Positions 58,321-64,000 of a DNA stretch of 64,000 nucleotides are shown one piece after another. The stretch comes from Ooceraea biroi (Eukaryota > Arthropoda > Insecta > Hymenoptera > Formicidae), in the NCBI RefSeq assembly GCF_003672135.1, contig NC_039519.1, positions 7,874,001 to 7,938,000 of the forward strand. The letters are read 5' to 3'. Position 1 is the stretch's first letter, and every line of letters starts with the position of its first letter. The notes beneath the pieces were generated by a model. The model did no database searches, was not told the origin of the DNA, and worked only from the letters and a program-made list of their open reading frames with translations. Position numbers and translations under genes: made by a program.

Positions 58321-59959
58321 TGTACGAGTAAAATGTATAATCGAGATTACAACACAATAAGTCACGTGGAAAAACAATATCGACGGAAACCGTGAGAAGT
58401 GGTGCCGTTCACGAAAACGCGATTCCCATACTTCGCATTGGTTGGAGTAGCGGGTACCACGAAGGGGAAAGAGAATGGAGCGATGCGAGGGTAGGCGGAT
58501 TGCACGAAGTAAACAGGCCGTGAAATTACCTTTTAAATATTAGATTATGATTAAATGTGTACCTACCTTCGAGGCACTAAATGTTCACCACCGCCCCACG
58601 CGCAGTTCATAAAGCTGATGGGGGTGGTTTATGGCAGATGAGACTCGAACGCCCCTCTCGAGACTATATCGAGATATCAATCAGCTCTTGCCATCAGATA
58701 AGATTGGCTGCTCAGGAAGTGACTGCTTTCAAAACCCGGATGAGCTTTCTTGTGTCTTAGCAGACTGTCATCGGAATTTTGACGTGCCTTGTATAAGTGG
58801 CAAATAAGGGTTGTACATTGAAAAATGACAGTGCAAGTGCACGAAACCTTCGTGCAAGACGTCGTGGCCCAAATGTACCATCGAAAACCTACTTATTCCA
58901 CACGCATAAGATGGTAAAAAATATATCAATTAACACGAGCATAATTTTTCGGATTGAGGCGGCCAATACCAATTTGTTTATCGTTATCGCGATACTCATT
59001 TCCTGCACTATCGCGATGGCAATCTCTCGTTCACGCATCACACCCCAGCAGCTGTCACGAACTCGCGACGACAATTCGGGAACCCAACTTTATGCGCGTT
59101 ACACCGCCCATAAACATCTTCGCGTAACTGCAACAGTGACGCTCGCCGCACGTCGGTCGATAATCTTCCCCGTCGCTCGGGCGGCTGTCTCTCTTCCTCT
59201 CGCTGCACGATACACGCGTAAATTGCAACAACAATGTTCGGCTTTGTTGGCAGCTAATTGGGTATCGTTAACGCGCACCGGGGTCATAAACGGTTTTAGT
59301 GGCACCTTCGGCGATAAATTTCCCCGTACGCCCCCGTCAAAGGAACTTAAAGTCCCGGGCGAACACGTGGACGACACGCCGGGGCCAGTAATGGTGCGCT
59401 CGTGTGATGGGCAGGTGCTTATATCCGGTCTCTCGCGACCGGTGGCCGCCGTTCCGTTCCGTTCCGCGTACGTCCGCCCGCGTGTGCATACGATATGCAT
59501 ACATATGCATAAAAAAGAAGGCGTAATGCCCAGTGGGCATTGTACGCCCCCGCCGCACAACTCGGCGCAATTCGTCGAAAACTTTCCGGCGGTGGTGTAA
59601 GCATATGCATTGCTCACTTAACAAGATTGATATAACGAGATAGACGCGGGGAGATGCGTAATGCGAGCGCGCGTGAGCGTGCGTCCGGCCGTGCGTGTGC
59701 ATCCGCAATTACGCGCGACGGAGGATACGTAACAAATAATTAATGCAAACGAGGGATCGTCCGCGAAATTTCAGCCCGTCGGACCTGTCGGGAAAGGTGC
59801 GAAGCTGGAATGCGACAACTCGGGCAAATATTTACGACGCCGACGACGGCCCGCGTTTCCGTGGGAGCCGCTGGTCTCGAGAATTAAACTGTACTTTCTG
59901 CCAGCGCTCTGGAGTAACTCAGGGTCTGTTCGGATTTTGTTTACTGGTATATTATTATA
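58321..59959. other. CpG-rich block and unique sequence (inverted copy of 6629-8267)
   Basis: Same length as in the left arm to within a base or two, with no indels seen, which makes it the best-conserved part of the arms. The 267-codon frame is kept for that reason alone. No gene is called. Confidence 0.35.
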
Positions 59960-60794
59960 CAGGGTGTTTCCTCTAAATGCAGCACTTAGAATATCTCTGC
60001 TTCCTTTGATGATATGAAAAAAGTCAAAGGACGAAAATTGTTCGATTCAAAGAGACTAGTACTCTGGTAAGAAAATTATTTTTTGTAATGTGACCTTTCA
60101 CAAGATATCAAGGTCATGAACATTTTTTTAAACGAGATGGTATATTTTCCTTAACGAAATGATGTAGCTTGTAAAAAAACAAATTCAACCATACAGAATA
60201 TGTTGACCTTCAAATGACTTTGAACCACAAAAATCACGTTTAGGAAAAGAAACTCTATTTATTGTATGTATAACTACAAAGATATACTTTTTTACAGATG
60301 TTCCAAATGATCACCGTTTACTTCGATACACTTTCGAATTCGATGAATAAACGATTGTTCTACGTTTTTGAGATATTCCGGAGTAATTGCGGTGCACGCA
60401 CGCTGAATTCTTTCTCGCATATCTTCAGGTGTTGTCGGAATATCGCGATAAACTTCATTTTTTAGGTGTCCCCAAAGAAAAAAATCAAGAGGCGTAAGAT
60501 CTGGTGATCGAGCCGGCCAAGAATTCTTCCACCACGTCCAATCCAGCGATCAGGAAATGATTCGTTGAGTATGTTCCGTGCAAATGAAGGTCAACATATT
60601 CTGTATGGTTGAATTTGTTTTTTTACAAGCTACATCATTTCGTTAAGGAAAATATACCATCTAGTTTAAAAAAATGTTCATGACCTTGATATCTTGTGAA
60701 AGGTCATGAACATTTTTTTCATATCATTTTCTTTTTTCATATCATCAAAGGAAGCAGAGATATTCTAAGTGCTACAGTTAGAGGAAACACCCTG
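59960..60794 (-). mobile_element. CAGGGTGTTT-ended mariner-like element, deleted (right copy)
   Basis: Reverse complement of 5798-6628 with a few substitutions and a four-base length difference. TA lies on both sides. It has the same long terminal repeats and the same transposase remnant. Confidence 0.82.
60292..60554 (-). pseudogene. Mariner-type transposase C-terminal relic (right copy)
   Basis: Same relic as at 6036-6297. Near its end, the left copy reads DHFEHL while here the histidine-phenylalanine region is altered (GATCATTTGGAACAT on the minus strand). The SPDLTP motif, HLKNEVY and the terminal TAA are kept, as is the frameshift between RGG and the motif. Confidence 0.75.
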
Positions 60795-63700
60795 TATAAC
60801 TAGTATATTTTTAGAAAATACTTTTTATTTTTGTGGGACGATTGAAGCAACAGCTTCAATAAAAAAACGCAGCGTGATTTGTATTTCGTTTAAAGAAATG
60901 TTTAATAGGTGAAAGTTACCTAAAGAAAACGGATAGTGTAAATATGTGAACACACATACTCGTTTATTTAATTTTGCAGTAATTAATCTACAATATGATG
61001 ATCACTAGTGGGATTAGAAGTTTTTGTCTACGTCGAATATGTCGAATTTGTGCTGGCGTCGCATTCGATGCCGTTGTCCCCGTATTGGCCGACAAGTAGC
61101 TCTGCTACTACCCAAAATCCGCATCCCGCCATCCGGTTTGAGGGCAACAAGAAGTTCGAAATCTCCGGGGAGAGTTTGCCGACTAAAACCAACCCCTACC
61201 GGCTGCTCGAGGGGCTGCACCACAATACAAGCAATAACACGTACCAACCCCTCCGTCCTCCCTCCCTTACCGTGGCAATCTCACTGTCGCCTCGTGCACG
61301 CACCCTCTCTTACCTTAATCGACGAAGGATGATTTGGTCTTAAATAAACTTCTCACCTCCACCGACGTAGACCACATCCCCTTCTTCGACCCTTCATCAT
61401 TTATCACATAAATTGTCGAGTGGTCACTTTGATTATAGGCTTACCCTGTCGCCGCTTCTTGAGTCCCTCCTCTTGAAATCACAATTGAATCTGACGTTTA
61501 GAGAAAAAGAGCTACGCACTGTTTTCGAGGGAGTTTCATTCGTTAAAGATCAAAATCACGAAAATTATTACAACAGATAAAATACAATATATAAATAACT
61601 TTTCTCACGAACATCATACAAACGCACAAGCTCGTTTTAAGACAACGTGATAAAAGATCCTTGATTTAAAAAAATTCCAATTAAACTAAAGTCGCAAAGG
61701 GTGAGGAGAACCGACTGATCGGGTGTCATCGTTCGAGGAGTTGCAATACCTCCGAGATCCCGAAGCATTTGCCTTTGCGTGAATTTCGAGACTGCGAGAA
61801 CCCTAAAACGGACAAAGGGATACCGATCGAAGGAGGTGGAGTTGCAACGCGGAGCGAGACGGTATTATTCTGTCGCGACGAACGGAAATGCATGGAACGC
61901 GTCCACACCGACATCCGGCCACGTGTCGACCCTTCTTCCCGCGAGATGGACCAATAGAAGCTGCGATATCGAAGGAAGGACCATCCTGATGAGGCTCCAA
62001 GAGCAGAAACGTCCAGACGGACTCGGCGGCACGCGCCAAGACGACCGGGAATTATTCAAATGGAATTCACAAAACGTGCCAGCTGCCTTCGCCTCGGCTC
62101 CGATCCAAATTGGGGGAACGACCAAGGAGCCATACGCTGTACATAAGGCCTTTTTATGTTACCCGCCAGCTCGTCCCCGCCTTCTATTTGCCCGACAATT
62201 TGACACCGATTTACGGCTTCGTCCAAGTCAAATCGCGGGCAAACCCGAGATACCGCGACTGAACAATAGAGAACAATAGAGAGAAATTTGACTATTCGCG
62301 GGAATCCATTTTACTTATTATTTACCGAGGGCGCGTAACATTCCATGGACGGATTAATAAATCAGGTAGTTCCGATAATAATGTTTTTTAACGAGTATGC
62401 AATTGTAATATTATCGGTTTATTATCAATCATTATCCATTCATCATTGTAATCCGTAACGAATCCGTAGCCTGTAGCATTTCGCTTTAAAGCGAGAAACC
62501 CAATAAAGAAGGATGTTTTTGCAGCATAAAAATCTGAAAAACTTTTCCAATTCTGTTGTTAGATGCTGCAATTTCTTCGACAGCTTTCCCCCGCAGTATA
62601 TTTCCGTTCAAATCATTTCCGCGGGATTTCTTTGGTGTTCCAGTCAACGGTGTAAGCCCGAGGGGTTAAATTGTGACATTTAACGTGTAATATCCTATAT
62701 AATCTTGTATGAAAAGCGCCGTGCAGTAGTTCACGATAGAATAAAGCCGTCGCCGAAGAAGGGATGGTTTCTCAGGGGCGGTTAGCAGAACGGTTAAAGG
62801 CATTGAGCCGTCCAAGCCACTCGCGAGAGAATTCTGAGCTTCTGAGACCGACGGCAGAAACCCCTGGGGGTTGGGGGTGGCAGATGGCAGCCATCGGACC
62901 AGTTCTTTCCGGCACTTCGTTCCGCCGCAATCGTCCGGATACTCTTGTTCTAGAAAAGAGTGAGGGATTAAGTGTCGGAGGGCATCAAAGTGTCATCGCG
63001 ACGATGATTAACGTCTCCCGATAAAGAACATTTTGGGGAAATGATCGAACTTCTTAAATTTAAGTACAGAAGAGTTGAAGGTTAAGATACAAACTTATTC
63101 AAGATTCACTTTTTATCTTTTTATGGACCTTTTCTCTTATTCCAAACAATTTTCGTCGCAAAAATTTTTGTCTAAGAAGGAATTGCTGCTGGCTAACGTA
63201 CTGTTAATATAATTTAACATTTACATAAATTTGTAATTATAATTATGATTTTAACGATTTCCTAATTTATTAAGTCCTTTGTCTAGAAAAACTTAAGACT
63301 AAACTCAATAAAAAACTATTTTTATTTAAAACCTCAAATTTTCATGATTACGTTTAATCTTAATTTCTTCTAGCCATTGAAAAATGTATGGCTTGTACAA
63401 ATAATTTATTTATTTGAATAACAACAATTTAATGTCATGCAGGTCTATCACAAACGATAAATTCTTTGCCGTCTTACATATGGATCTGGCACATATCAGA
63501 CACAATTTAGTGACGTCTATTTCTAGAATTGTTTCGTGTTGCCAGAGTGACACAATATCACATTCGACGATGGATATTTGGCGTGGATGTGAATAGCTGC
63601 GCACGCAAATATCGTCACGGCTATTGCTTCCTTATCAGATATCAGTTATGTGCTCGCTTTGGGGTGCGTGCAGTCTATTACGTCGGCGATCCATTGATAA

Positions 63701-63921
63701 GCACGTCAAATCCGCCAGCAACACGCTCCTCGGCAACTAAGCCACGCTATTGAGAGTCCCCACGACTACTCGAATCGATCATCAAACACCTTCTGAGAGT
63801 GAAGTATCCTCGATTCAACCTGTCTTACGACGCGTCCCGACCGTTCGCTTTTATCCTTCCACTTGTTACGAAATAAAGAATTACCAACTGCGCCATAAAC
63901 TCGCGTATGTTATTCGACTCA
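60795..63921. other. Outer right-arm sequence (inverted copy of 2683-5797)
   Basis: Contains the counterpart of the possible exon (about 61008-61250, plus). The 163-codon left-arm frame is shifted by an insertion near 61830. Otherwise AT-rich and unassigned. Confidence 0.4.
61008..61250 (+). CDS. Possible exon of unknown gene (right copy)
   Basis: Same frame as 5343-5585 on the opposite strand, with coding-like third-position composition and no change inside the stretch compared with the left copy. No family or splice boundaries could be assigned. If real, the gene exists in two inverted copies. Confidence 0.22.
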
Positions 63922-64000
63922 CAAGTAACACTACCCAAGTGTCACACGCCGATTTTGATAAGCTTTGAATATGTTGTTGTCTAGGTCAAAATATGAGATA
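63922..64000. mobile_element. Start of the CAAGTAACAC foldback MITE (right copy, cut by window end)
   Basis: The first 79 bases of the element seen complete at 1781-2682, preceded by TCA, the complement of the TGA duplication. It shows that this insertion predates the inverted duplication. Confidence 0.8.

Larger units (their letters stand above)
50718..64000. repeat. Right arm of a large inverted duplication (continues past the window)
   Basis: This is the reverse complement of 2604-17179. It matches through the last base of the window, so the true arm is longer than seen here. Relative to the left arm it lacks one full mariner copy plus its linker, and it has a one-base and a few short indels, for example near 61290 and 61830. 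At the inner side the match stops in the middle of the mariner copy 50210-51507, whose left part belongs to the spacer side. Confidence 0.93.

Overview
This is insect nuclear DNA, most likely hymenopteran and possibly ant (an inference). It is AT-rich, with split genes that use GT-AG introns, many mariner-family elements, palindromic MITE-like repeats and two assembly gaps of 100 N (1211-1310 and 17244-17343). There is no sign of bacterial or viral organisation. Apart from one clear host gene, almost all recognisable content is repetitive.

The dominant structure is a very large inverted duplication. The left arm (about 2604-17179) reappears as its near-identical reverse complement on the right (about 50718-64000). 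The right copy runs off the end of the window, so the outer boundary is not visible. A spacer of about 33.5 kb separates the arms. Both arms carry the same series: a foldback MITE, a mariner relic with CAGGGTGT ends, a CpG-rich block, mariner copies with TTGGGTTGGCC ends, a four-unit tandem array of a first-exon-like module, and a mariner copy at the inner edge. The arms differ by small indels and one large event. The left arm has two tandem mariner copies where the right arm has a single hybrid copy, and the difference is exactly one element plus its linker (1326 bp). The inner breakpoint lies inside a mariner copy next to an assembly gap, so a real rearrangement and an assembly artefact both remain possible.

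The spacer begins with a 5.2 kb array of fourteen 365-369 bp units (17873-23033). Each unit is itself a palindrome and is joined to the next at a TTAA. Next comes the one confident gene, on the minus strand (23543 to about 27167): an MPND / CG4751-like protein with an MPN+ (JAMM) metalloprotease domain, reconstructed here as at least five exons with matching phases. One of its short introns holds a structurally intact mariner (25603-26887) with an uninterrupted 342-residue DD34D transposase. After the gene come a foldback element carrying tRNA-like box A/B sequence in both arms (27361-28737), an A-B-A-B array of TTAA-bounded palindromes (29281-30892), a DD41D (rosa-type) mariner relic (33015-33944), a 2.35 kb TTAA-bounded element with four internal palindromic units (40082-42436), a decayed DNA transposon with CCCATACAGCAC ends (43810-45043), a small MITE (47095-47499), an AT-rich palindrome (48617-48829) and a tandem mariner pair (48885-51507).

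The remaining sequence is AT-rich intergenic or intronic DNA with several CpG-rich blocks that could be promoters or 5' exons of genes lying outside the window. The repeat families are unified by inverted symmetry at every scale: palindromic units within arrays, foldback elements, and the 14 kb arms.
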